Source of the DNA: DATBAK01 sp036787815
GTDB taxonomy: Bacteria; Actinomycetota; Acidimicrobiia; IMCC26256; PALSA-610
Length of the DNA: 7,078 nt
Assembly (NCBI GenBank): GCA_036787815.1
Contig: DAIQOP010000203.1
Coordinates: 1 to 7,078 of the forward strand
Direction: 5' to 3'
The stretch's first letter is position 1. Every line of letters starts with the position of its first letter. The notes under the pieces are model-generated. The model did not search any database, was not told the origin of the DNA, and worked only from the letters and a program-made list of their open reading frames with translations. Shown piece by piece: positions 1 to 5,828 of this stretch. A program made the position numbers and the translations under genes.

Positions 1-1
1 C

Positions 2-1021
2 TCGTGGGAGGCCTGGCGTGGCGCCGGCTTCGCGGCTCTGGCGTTTCCCGAAGCGTTCGGCGGCCAGGCCGCAGGTGCGCTCGCGCACGCGATCGCGGTC
101 GAAGAGGTCGCACGCGTGTGCGCGTCGTCGTCGCTGTTCACGTTCATCTCGAAGCTCGGCATGACCGCGCTGCTCGACCACGGCTCCGACGAGCTGAAGC
201 GTCGGTACCTGCCGAAGGTGAGCTCGGGCGAGTGCCAGGCGAGCTACTGCCTGTCCGAGACCGGCGCGGGCAGCGACGTGAGCGGGATGACGACGCGCGC
301 GCTGCGCGACGGCGATCACTACGTGCTGAACGGTCGCAAGATGTGGATCACGAACGCGGGCGTCTCCGACTTCTACACGGTGTTCGCGAAGACGCGGCCC
401 GACGCCGGGCACCGGGGTATCAGCGCGTTCGTCGTCGAGCGCGCGTTCCCGGGCTTCTCGATCGGCAAGCTGGAGCACAAGCTCGGCGTGCGGGGGTCGC
501 CGACGGGTGAGGTCGTGCTCGACGACTGCATCGTGCCGGCCGACAACCTCATCGGCGACGAGAACCGCGGCTTCTACTACGCGATGGGCGCGCTCGACCG
601 CTCGCGTCCGCTCGTCGGGGCGCAGGCCCTCGGCATCGCGTCGGGCGCGCTGGAGCTCGCGGTGAGCTACGTCGGCGAGCGCCGCCAGTTCGATCGCGCG
701 ATCGGGGAGTTCCAGGGAGTGCAGTTCATGCTGGCCGACCTCGCGGCGCAGGTCGACGCGTCCCGGTTGCTCGTGTACCGCGCGTGCTCGCTGCTCGACA
801 ACGCTCTGCCCGGCACGGCGAGCGCGTCGGCGACCGCGAAGCTGTTCGCGTCGGACACCGCGATGCGGGTGACGACCGATTGCGTCCAGCTGCTCGGGGG
901 CGCGGGTTACACGCGCGATTTCGCCGCCGAGCGCATGATGCGCGACGCCAAGATCACCCAGATCTACGAGGGCACCAACCAGATCCAACGGGTCGTGATC
1001 GCCAAACACCTGCTCGGCTGA
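2..1021 (+). CDS. Acyl-CoA dehydrogenase, 5'-truncated by window edge
   Basis: FAD-dependent acyl-CoA dehydrogenase, which oxidises an acyl-CoA to the trans-2-enoyl-CoA in fatty-acid or branched-chain degradation and passes electrons to ETF in the cytoplasm. The frame is open from base 2, and the residues before the first in-window GTG (116) already read as family sequence (FPEAFGG, then AIAVEEVAR), so the gene begins before the window. The 339 visible residues compare with about 380 for the family, so roughly 40-50 N-terminal residues are missing. Visible motifs are the flavin/substrate signature YCLSETGAGSD (245-277), WITNAG (344-361), RGSPT (491-505) and the C-terminal IYEGTNQIQR. The Glu codon in that last motif (968-970) matches the catalytic base of short- and medium-chain enzymes. 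The chain-length class cannot be fixed from this. The stop is 71 nt before the MMPL start. I see no truncation other than the window edge. Confidence 0.95.
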   Translation, partial: SWEAWRGAGFAALAFPEAFGGQAAGALAHAIAVEEVARVCASSSLFTFISKLGMTALLDHGSDELKRRYLPKVSSGECQASYCLSETGAGSDVSGMTTRALRDGDHYVLNGRKMWITNAGVSDFYTVFAKTRPDAGHRGISAFVVERAFPGFSIGKLEHKLGVRGSPTGEVVLDDCIVPADNLIGDENRGFYYAMGALDRSRPLVGAQALGIASGALELAVSYVGERRQFDRAIGEFQGVQFMLADLAAQVDASRLLVYRACSLLDNALPGTASASATAKLFASDTAMRVTTDCVQLLGGAGYTRDFAAERMMRDAKITQIYEGTNQIQRVVIAKHLLG

Positions 1022-1049
1022 CGGTTCGGGCGGCGAAGGCCTCCTCACG

Positions 1050-1087
1050 TACGATTCGGGCGATTCGCCGGCCTCCGACGGTAAGGA
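1050..1087 (+). promoter_or_regulatory. Possible -10 (TACGAT) and ribosome binding site of the MMPL gene
   Basis: TACGAT at 1050-1055 fits the actinobacterial TANNNT -10 pattern. It would start a transcript near 1062, with about 30 nt of leader. No convincing -35 is visible. AAGGA at 1083-1087 lies 5 nt before the ATG at 1093 and is a good Shine-Dalgarno match that fixes that start. An imperfect palindrome GGCGATTCGCC (1059-1069) overlaps the predicted start of transcription and could be an operator or chance. The RBS is well supported and the promoter is weak. Confidence 0.4.
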
Positions 1088-1092
1088 CCCAG

Positions 1093-3273
1093 ATGCTGCG
1101 GAGCCTTGCGCTCTGGTGCTACCGCCACCGCCGGACGGTGCTCGTCGCCTGGCTGCTGGTGCTCGTCGCCTGCATCGTGGTGAGCAAGTCGTACGGCGGG
1201 AGCTACTCGCAGAGCCTGCGCCTCCCGGGCACCGAATCGCAGAAGGCCGCCGACCTGCTCGACAAGGGGTTCCAGTCGCGAGCCGGTGATTCGGGCCAGA
1301 TCGTCGTGGCCGCCACCGACGTGCGCACGGCCGCGGTGAAGGCTCGGGTCGGCGCGCTGCTCGCCGAGGTCGCGCACGTTCGGGGCGTCGCCGACGTCGT
1401 GAGCCCCTACTCGGCCGCCGGGGGGCGCCAGATCGCGCAGGACGGCACCGTGGCGTACGCGACCGTCGACTTCGCGCTGGGTAGCGGCGACATCCCCCAG
1501 GCCACGACCGACCGCATCATCGCCCTCGCCACGCACGCGCGGGAGAGCGGCGTGCAGCTCGAGCTCGGCGGCCAGATGTTCGAGAAGGGCGCGGCGCCCG
1601 GAGGCACCGCGGTGATCGGCCTGCTCGCCGCGGTCGTGATCCTGCTGCTCACGTTCGGGTCGGTGCTCGCGATGGGTCTGCCGATCATGATCGCGCTCTT
1701 CGGGATCGGCACCGGGCTGTCGCTCGTGGCCGTCATGTCGCACGTGATCCCGACGCCCGACTTCACGACCGAGCTCGCGTCGATGATCGGCATCGGCGTG
1801 GGTATCGACTACGCGCTCTTCATCGTCACGCGGTACCGGCAGGGACTCCACGACGGCCTCGATCCCGAGCCCGCGGTCGTGCTGGCGATCGACACCGCGG
1901 GGCGCGCGGTGCTCTTCGCCGGGATCACCGTCGTGATCTCGCTGTTCGGCCTGTTCCTCATGGGGGTCGAGTTCGTCCGTGGGCTCGCCGTGGGCGCGTC
2001 GATGACCGTCGCGCTCGTGATGGTCGCGTCGGTCACGTTGCTCCCCGCGGTGCTCGGCTTCTGCGGGCGGGCGATCGACCGCCTGAGCGTTCCGGGGCGC
2101 AACCGGCGTGAGAACGTGCACCGGGCGAGCATGTGGTTCCGGTGGAGCCGGGTCGTGCAGCGCCGGCCGTGGACGGCCGCGATGAGCGGCCTCGTCGTGC
2201 TCGTTGTGCTGGCGATCCCGCTGTTCGGGATGCACCTGGGCTTCAGCGACGCGGGCAACAACCCGAAGTCGACGACCACGCGCAAGGCGTACGACCTCCT
2301 CGCTAAGGGGTTCGGAGCCGGTTTCAGCGGGCCGCTCGTGCTCGCCGCGCGCTTGTCGCCGCCCGGTGACGTCGGCGTGCTGGTTCCACTCGTCGCGGAC
2401 CTCGCGAAGACGCCGGGCGTCGTCACCGTGAGCCCCGCGATCCCGAGCCCGTCAGGAGTCGCCGCGGTGATCCAGGTGATCCCGAGCTCGTCGCCGCAGA
2501 GCCTGCAGACCGTCTCGCTGATCCACAACCTCCGCAAGCACGTGATCCCGGGCGCGCTCGGCAGCTCGCCGACCAAGGTCTACGTCGGCGGGTTCACCGC
2601 GTCGGGCGTCGACGTGTCAGACCGCTTCTCGGCGCGCCTGCCGATCTTCATCGGCGCGGTGCTTTCGCTGAGCTTCCTGCTCCTGCTCTGCGTGTTCCGG
2701 TCGCTGCTGGTGCCGCTCAAGGCCGTGGTGATGAACCTGCTGTCGATCGGCGCCGCGTACGGCGTCGTGGTGACCGTCTTCCAGCACGGGCACTTCGGCT
2801 TCCTCGTCGGGTCCAACGGCACGGGGCCGATCGCACCGTTCATCCCGATGATGCTGTTCGCGATCGTGTTCGGGCTCTCGATGGACTACGAGGTGTTCCT
2901 GCTGTCGCGCATCCGCGAGGAGTACGACCGCACCGGCGACAACGCCCTCGCGGTCGCCGACGGCCTGGCCGCGACGGCCCGGGTGATCACCGCAGCGGCG
3001 CTGATCATGATCACGGTGTTCGCCAGCTTCATCCTCGGCGACAACCAGATCGTCAAGCTCTTCGGGCTCGGGCTGTCGTTCGCGATCTTCATCGACGCCA
3101 GCGTGGTGCGCATGGTGCTCGTGCCCGCCACGATGGAGCTGCTCGGTTCGGCGAACTGGTTCTTCCCGAAGTGGCTCGATCGCATCGTGCCGCAGCTCCA
3201 CGTGGAGGCCCCGCTCGAGGTCGAGCCCGAGATCGCCGCGTACCTCGCGGAGCAGGAAGCGCACTCCCGTTGA
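1093..3273 (+). CDS. MMPL/RND-superfamily membrane transporter
   Basis: A 726-residue inner-membrane protein of the MMPL family. Relatives (mycobacterial MmpL, Bacillus YdfJ) export lipids or hydrophobic compounds using the proton gradient. ATG at 1093 is chosen because AAGGA lies 5 nt upstream and the product opens with MLRSLALWCYRHRR, a positive N-terminus before TM1. The open frame back to 784 overlaps the dehydrogenase gene. The layout is two-fold: TM1 at about 14-31, an extracytoplasmic loop of about 140 residues, TM2-6 at about 172-322, TM7 at about 360-380, a second loop to about 515, and TM8-12 at about 516-680. The paired proton-relay motifs are intact: GIGVGIDYALF with D239-Y240 in TM4, and FGLSMDYEVF with D598-Y599 in TM10. 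These correspond to the Asp-Tyr pairs known in MmpL3. There is no long cytoplasmic C-terminal tail; the end (WFFPKWLDRIVP, then LHVE) is typical of short MMPL proteins. The substrate is unknown. The upstream acyl-CoA dehydrogenase gives a weak lipid context. Confidence 0.93.
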   Translation: MLRSLALWCYRHRRTVLVAWLLVLVACIVVSKSYGGSYSQSLRLPGTESQKAADLLDKGFQSRAGDSGQIVVAATDVRTAAVKARVGALLAEVAHVRGVADVVSPYSAAGGRQIAQDGTVAYATVDFALGSGDIPQATTDRIIALATHARESGVQLELGGQMFEKGAAPGGTAVIGLLAAVVILLLTFGSVLAMGLPIMIALFGIGTGLSLVAVMSHVIPTPDFTTELASMIGIGVGIDYALFIVTRYRQGLHDGLDPEPAVVLAIDTAGRAVLFAGITVVISLFGLFLMGVEFVRGLAVGASMTVALVMVASVTLLPAVLGFCGRAIDRLSVPGRNRRENVHRASMWFRWSRVVQRRPWTAAMSGLVVLVVLAIPLFGMHLGFSDAGNNPKSTTTRKAYDLLAKGFGAGFSGPLVLAARLSPPGDVGVLVPLVADLAKTPGVVTVSPAIPSPSGVAAVIQVIPSSSPQSLQTVSLIHNLRKHVIPGALGSSPTKVYVGGFTASGVDVSDRFSARLPIFIGAVLSLSFLLLLCVFRSLLVPLKAVVMNLLSIGAAYGVVVTVFQHGHFGFLVGSNGTGPIAPFIPMMLFAIVFGLSMDYEVFLLSRIREEYDRTGDNALAVADGLAATARVITAAALIMITVFASFILGDNQIVKLFGLGLSFAIFIDASVVRMVLVPATMELLGSANWFFPKWLDRIVPQLHVEAPLEVEPEIAAYLAEQEAHSR

Positions 3274-3281
3274 GCCGTCCG

Positions 3282-3287
3282 TAGACT
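3282..3287 (+). promoter_or_regulatory. Predicted -10 hexamer of gltX (leaderless start)
   Basis: TAGACT is a good actinobacterial -10 hexamer and ends 10 nt before the gltX ATG. Transcription would begin at or a few bases before the start codon. The 24-nt gap to the preceding stop contains no Shine-Dalgarno-like purine run (the bases just before ATG are GGGCGTCCC), which fits a leaderless or nearly leaderless mRNA. No clear -35 is visible. Read-through from the MMPL gene is the alternative. Confidence 0.4.
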
Positions 3288-3297
3288 CGGGCGTCCC

Positions 3298-4725
3298 ATG
3301 AGCGATATCCGCGTCCGTTTCTCGCCCGCGCCGACGGGGATGATGCACATCGGCAACGCGCGCACCGCGTTGTTCAACTGGCTGTACGCGCGCCACACCG
3401 GCGGCACGTTCATCCTCCGTATCGAAGACACCGACGTCGTCCGTTCCACGACCGAGGCGGTCGAGCAGATCCAGGTGGTGCTGCGCTGGCTCGGGCTCGA
3501 CTGGGACGAGGGCCCGGTGCTGCAGAGCACCCGTTTCGATCGCTACCTCGAAGCGGCCGCGCGGCTGCGCGAGCAGGGCGACGCGTACGAGTGCTTCTGC
3601 ACCGAAGACGAGATCAAGGTCCGGAACGAGGCGGCGCGAGCCGCGGGTGCGGTGCCCGGCTACGACGGGCGCTGCCGCGATCTCACCGCGGCCGAACGCT
3701 CCGCGTTCGTCGCCGAGGGTCGCGCGGCGTCGATCCGGTTCCGGACCCCCGACGACGGTCGGAGCGAGTTCGTCGACGTGGTGCGCGGCGAGGTGTCGGT
3801 CGCGTGGTCGACCGTCAGCGACTTCGTCATCGTGCGATCGAACGGCACGCCCGTGTTCTTCCTCGCGAACGCCGTCGACGATCTCGAGATGGCGATCAGC
3901 CACGTGTTGCGGGGCGAGGACCTCATCGACTCGACCCATCGCGTGCTCGCGCTGCGGCACGCGCTGGGCGCGAACGATCAACCCGCCTACGCGCACCTGC
4001 CGCTCATCATGGGGCCGGGCGGCGGCAAGCTCTCGAAGCGTCATGGCGCGGTCTCGGTCGAGGAGTACCGCGATGCGGGCTACCTCCCCGCGGCCGTCGT
4101 CAACTACCTCGCGCTGCTCGGCTGGGCGCCGGCCGACGACCGCGAGGTGCTCTCGCTCGACGAGCTGATCGCGGCCTTCGAGCTCGAGCGCGTGCATCAC
4201 GCGGCCGCCACCTTCGACGCCCAGAAGTTGGAGTGGCTCAACGGCGAGCACATCCGGAGGCTCCCCTTGAGCGACCTCACCGCCGCGGTGCTGCCCTTCG
4301 CCCGCGAGCGCTACGGCGCCCGGCTCGACGTGCGGGTGTTCGAGGCTGCCGTCGCGCTGGCGCAGGAGCGGGCGACGACGCTCGCGCAGATCGCCGACCA
4401 GGCCGAGTTCCTCTTCACACCCGACGCCGAGCTCGTCGTCGCCGACGATTCCTGGGAGAAGGTGACGCGTATCGAGCGGGCCGCCGAGATCCTCGACTGC
4501 GCACTCGCCCACCTCGAGACCTGTGAGTGGACCGTCGAAGGCATCGACCTGCGCTCGGCGGTCGACGCCCTCGGAGTGAAGGCCCGTAAGGCGCTGCCGG
4601 TGGTCTACGCGGCGATCGAAGGCCGCACCGCCGGCCTGCCCCTGTTCGACTCGATCTTCCTGCTGGGTCGCGATTCGGTGCTCGACCGGCTGCGGCGGGC
4701 CCGGGAGCGTCTGGCCGGGGTCTGA
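3298..4725 (+). CDS. gltX: Glutamyl-tRNA synthetase
   Basis: Class Ic aminoacyl-tRNA synthetase of 475 residues, the normal family length, that attaches glutamate to tRNA-Glu in the cytoplasm. The Rossmann catalytic domain begins at once with RFSPAPTG followed by the HIGH-box variant HIGN (residues 17-20) and ARTALFNWLYAR. IEDTD follows in the usual place. The KMSKS-type loop is KLSKR (244-248), followed by HGAVSVEEY. TFDAQKLEWLNGEHIR marks the entry to the helical anticodon-binding half (about 310-475). A zinc-type insertion has C99-x-C101 and C126, but the position aligned with the E. coli fourth ligand His127 is Asp128. The enzyme is followed 56 nt later by tRNA-Gln and tRNA-Glu. Because most Actinobacteria lack GlnRS, it is probably non-discriminating and charges both, with GatCAB converting Glu-tRNA-Gln; this is inferred from lineage, not read from a specificity residue. 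A GluQ-type paralogue is unlikely, since those lack the C-terminal anticodon domain. Confidence 0.97.
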   Translation: MSDIRVRFSPAPTGMMHIGNARTALFNWLYARHTGGTFILRIEDTDVVRSTTEAVEQIQVVLRWLGLDWDEGPVLQSTRFDRYLEAAARLREQGDAYECFCTEDEIKVRNEAARAAGAVPGYDGRCRDLTAAERSAFVAEGRAASIRFRTPDDGRSEFVDVVRGEVSVAWSTVSDFVIVRSNGTPVFFLANAVDDLEMAISHVLRGEDLIDSTHRVLALRHALGANDQPAYAHLPLIMGPGGGKLSKRHGAVSVEEYRDAGYLPAAVVNYLALLGWAPADDREVLSLDELIAAFELERVHHAAATFDAQKLEWLNGEHIRRLPLSDLTAAVLPFARERYGARLDVRVFEAAVALAQERATTLAQIADQAEFLFTPDAELVVADDSWEKVTRIERAAEILDCALAHLETCEWTVEGIDLRSAVDALGVKARKALPVVYAAIEGRTAGLPLFDSIFLLGRDSVLDRLRRARERLAGV

Positions 4726-4730
4726 GTCGC

Positions 4731-4736
4731 TATGCT
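4731..4736 (+). promoter_or_regulatory. Possible -10 of the tRNA-Gln/tRNA-Glu unit
   Basis: TATGCT begins 6 nt after the gltX stop and fits TANNNT. No -35 match is visible 16-18 nt upstream, within the gltX 3' end. Transcription would start near 4743, giving a tRNA precursor with a leader of about 39 nt. The tRNAs could instead be co-transcribed with gltX. Confidence 0.35.
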
Positions 4737-4742
4737 TGCCCG

Positions 4743-4774
4743 GCTCCCGCAGCCGGTCCGCCGCACGCGGGAGC
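4743..4774 (+). other. GC-rich hairpin in the tRNA-Gln 5' leader
   Basis: GCTCCCGC (4743-4750) and GCGGGAGC (4767-4774) are perfect inverted complements, giving an 8-bp stem with a 16-nt loop. The hairpin begins about where a transcript from the TATGCT element would start and ends 7 nt before the mature tRNA-Gln. It lacks a T-tract. It could be a gltX terminator or attenuator, or a leader structure that shapes tRNA processing. Confidence 0.5.
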
Positions 4775-4781
4775 TACCCAT

Positions 4782-4853
4782 TCGGGGGTGGTGTAATCGG
4801 CAACACGGCAGGTTCTGGCCCTGTTGTTGGAGGTTCGAGTCCTCCCCCCCGAG
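4782..4853 (+). tRNA. tRNA-Gln (anticodon CUG)
   Basis: A full cloverleaf folds by hand. The acceptor TCGGGGG (4782-4788) pairs with CCCCCGA (4846-4852). The D stem is GTG/CAC (4791-4793/4804-4806) around a loop with GG. The anticodon stem GCAGG/CCTGT (4808-4812/4820-4824) has one G-U pair. The loop TTCTGGC places CTG at 4815-4817, reading the glutamine codon CAG. The variable loop is 4 nt, and the T arm GGAGG-TTCGAGT-CCTCC spans 4829-4845. The discriminator is G4853. CCA is not encoded (CTG follows), so it must be added by the CCA enzyme. In an organism using the indirect pathway this tRNA is first charged with glutamate by the upstream gltX product. Confidence 0.95.
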
Positions 4854-4884
4854 CTGCCGGACGCACCAAGTGCCGGCCATTCCC

Positions 4885-4960
4885 GGCCCCGTCGTCTAGC
4901 GGCCTAGGACGCCGCCCTCTCAAGGCGGAAGCGGCGGTTCGAATCCGCTCGGGGCTGCCA
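4885..4960 (+). tRNA. tRNA-Glu (anticodon CUC), CCA encoded
   Basis: The acceptor GGCCCCG (4885-4891) pairs with CGGGGCT (4950-4956), including a G1-U72 wobble. The D stem is GTC/GAC (4894-4896/4908-4910). The anticodon stem CCGCC/GGCGG (4912-4916/4924-4928) closes the loop CTCTCAA, with anticodon CTC at 4919-4921, reading GAG. The T stem GGCGG/CCGCT (4933-4937/4945-4949) encloses TTCGAAT. The discriminator is G4957 and CCA is encoded at 4958-4960, unlike the tRNA-Gln 31 nt upstream. That 31-nt spacer can form a weak 5-bp hairpin (GCCGG 4856-4860 / CCGGC 4873-4877). The pair is probably one transcript. Confidence 0.95.
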
Positions 4961-4968
4961 GTTGCGGA

Positions 4969-4993
4969 GAGCCCGGGCCTCGTGCCCGGGCTC
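4969..4993 (+). terminator. Hairpin terminator after the tRNA pair
   Basis: GAGCCCGGGC (4969-4978) and GCCCGGGCTC (4984-4993) form a perfect 10-bp stem with the loop CTCGT, 8 nt after the CCA of tRNA-Glu. The downstream CTCCTGTCT is pyrimidine-rich but has no T-run, as is common for terminators in GC-rich Actinobacteria. Confidence 0.75.
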
Positions 4994-5229
4994 CTCCTGT
5001 CTCCGGGGTCGGTCGAACCCATCTCCTCACCAAGAGTGAGATCGCGCTCAACGTTGCGTGGTCGTTCGCGCTCGACGTAGGCCGTGGAAGCCGCCGGTCG
5101 CGTGTCGGAGGAGTATCTCGTGCGACGCGCGCGAAACCGCAGTTCGCGCACCGCGCCGGCCGCGCGCGGCGTAAACGCGCTGCTTTCGCAAAAAAACTTC
5201 TGTGCACGCGTACGCGCGCGGCGCGGCGA

Positions 5230-5336
5230 TCGTGAACGTCGGTCGAGCGCGCGATTGCGCCGCGCAGACGGCGATCGCGATCGCGTTCGCGCGTTCGTCG
5301 TCGCGGGCGGCACGGCCGAGCGAACGACGTTCACGA
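5230..5336. repeat. 12-bp inverted repeat spanning 107 nt
   Basis: TCGTGAACGTCG (5230-5241) is the exact reverse complement of CGACGTTCACGA (5325-5336). After one mismatch a further three pairs (5243-5245 with 5321-5323) extend the stem inward. The enclosed 83 nt include the 14-bp palindrome GCGATCGCGATCGC, which could form a nested stem. This suggests one large cruciform or RNA stem-loop, although CG-biased composition raises the chance level. Confidence 0.6.
5271..5284. repeat. 14-bp perfect palindrome of two overlapping GCGATCGC octamers
   Basis: GCGATCGCGATCGC reads the same on both strands and contains two copies of GCGATCGC (5271-5278 and 5277-5284). That octamer is the HIP1 word known to be over-represented in cyanobacterial genomes. 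Here it is probably part of the general CG-palindrome enrichment. Confidence 0.6.
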
Positions 5337-5608
5337 ACCGGCATCGTGCCCACGCGTCACCTGCGTGAGCGAGCGCGCGTCGGCAACGGTTCGCGCGTCG
5401 GTCGCGCCACGATCGGCGGCGCGCGCCGCATCCGCGCGATTCGCGCGATCCAACCCGTGCGAGCCGCTGACCTGCAGTTACGTGTGACAGCACGGCGATA
5501 TGGGTCAACGATTGGTGGGTGTCTGCGGCGTTGCGAGGCGCCTGCGCGCGTGCGAGTCGCGTCGGGCGTGTCCTCGCCGAATCGAGCGCGACGACATCAC
5601 CTCCGCGA

Positions 5609-5644
5609 CGCGCGCGTCCGAATGCGCGCGCGTCCGAATGCGCG
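5609..5644. repeat. 16-bp tandem repeat, about 2.25 copies
   Basis: Bases 5609-5628 are repeated exactly at a shift of 16 (5625-5644), with the core GCGCGTCCGAATGCGC. The repeat is non-coding and lies about 120 nt upstream of the HU promoter. Two adjacent copies on the same face could be paired protein sites or a slippage product. Confidence 0.65.
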
Positions 5645-5765
5645 ACCGCGAAGTGAGCACGCACAGTGTGCGCGGCCACGTGTTCGCGTCGCGCCAACTG
5701 CCGTGTGCGTGCGCATCGCGCGTCGCGCGAGCGCGCGTCGCGTGACGAAGAACGCTCGTGGGTGC

Positions 5766-5794
5766 TTGACCTTGCGTGCGAAATAAGGTCTGAT
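5766..5794 (+). promoter_or_regulatory. Likely promoter of the HU gene
   Basis: TTGACC (5766-5771) is a near-consensus -35. A 17-nt spacer leads to TCTGAT (5789-5794), a weaker -10. Transcription would start near 5801, leaving a leader of about 28 nt. The local drop in GC (AAATAAGG, TGATTTGAG) after 760 nt of CG-rich sequence supports a promoter here. TAAGGT (5784-5789) is a better -10 but lies only 12 nt from this -35. Confidence 0.5.
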
Positions 5795-5828
5795 TTGAGT
5801 GATACACGCACAACACTCGGAGGCTGTC

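Larger units (their letters stand above)
5004..5765. other. Long gene-free stretch rich in CGCG/GCGC words
   Basis: About 760 bases between the tRNA terminator and the HU promoter hold no gene I can support. Every open frame here is arginine-rich, lacks a ribosome binding site and a recognisable motif, and looks like a by-product of composition. The sequence is packed with alternating CG words (GCGCGC, TCGCG, CGCGAT) and palindromes, including CGCGTACGCG at 5207-5216, a 14-bp palindrome at 5271-5284 and CGCACAGTGTGCG at 5660-5672. It also has a 12-bp long-range inverted repeat and a 16-bp tandem repeat, listed separately. An A7 run at 5190-5196 is the only clearly AT-rich patch. I looked for tmRNA, RNase P, SRP and 6S signatures, canonical DnaA boxes and parS, and found none. 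Its role is unknown; candidates are a structured RNA, a nucleoid-protein binding region, or decayed sequence. Confidence 0.7.

Noticed and set aside
784..1092. Upstream extension of the MMPL reading frame into the dehydrogenase gene
   Set aside because: The added residues have no membrane or family character. ATG 1093 has a well-spaced AAGGA and the expected N-terminus.
1021..1092. Terminator between the dehydrogenase and MMPL genes
   Set aside because: The palindrome GGCGATTCGCC has only a 1-nt centre and cannot form a good hairpin; no other stem is convincing.
1045..2235. Long minus-strand open frame (396 codons) opposite the MMPL gene
   Set aside because: It is rich in His, Arg, Asp and Glu with no motif. 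It is the antisense shadow of a GC-rich gene whose sense strand has clear MMPL motifs.
2617..4512. Minus-strand open frame of 631 codons opposite the MMPL 3' end and gltX
   Set aside because: It spans the antisense of two unrelated, well-supported genes and is of composition-driven sequence. No domain is recognisable.
5187..5216. Possible minus-strand terminator made of the T7 run (complement of A7 at 5190-5196) and the CGCGTACGCG palindrome
   Set aside because: The palindrome has no loop and sits about 10 nt from the T-run, and no minus-strand gene lies upstream to terminate.
5004..5765. Replication origin, parS or CRISPR array in the gene-free block
   Set aside because: I saw no canonical DnaA boxes, no parS 16-mer and no regularly spaced repeats; the only tandem repeat has about two copies.
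5084..5786. Plus-strand arginine-rich open frames (5084-5368, 5202-5786) in the gene-free block
   Set aside because: They overlap each other in different frames, lack Shine-Dalgarno sequences and have the composition expected of translated CGCG-rich DNA.
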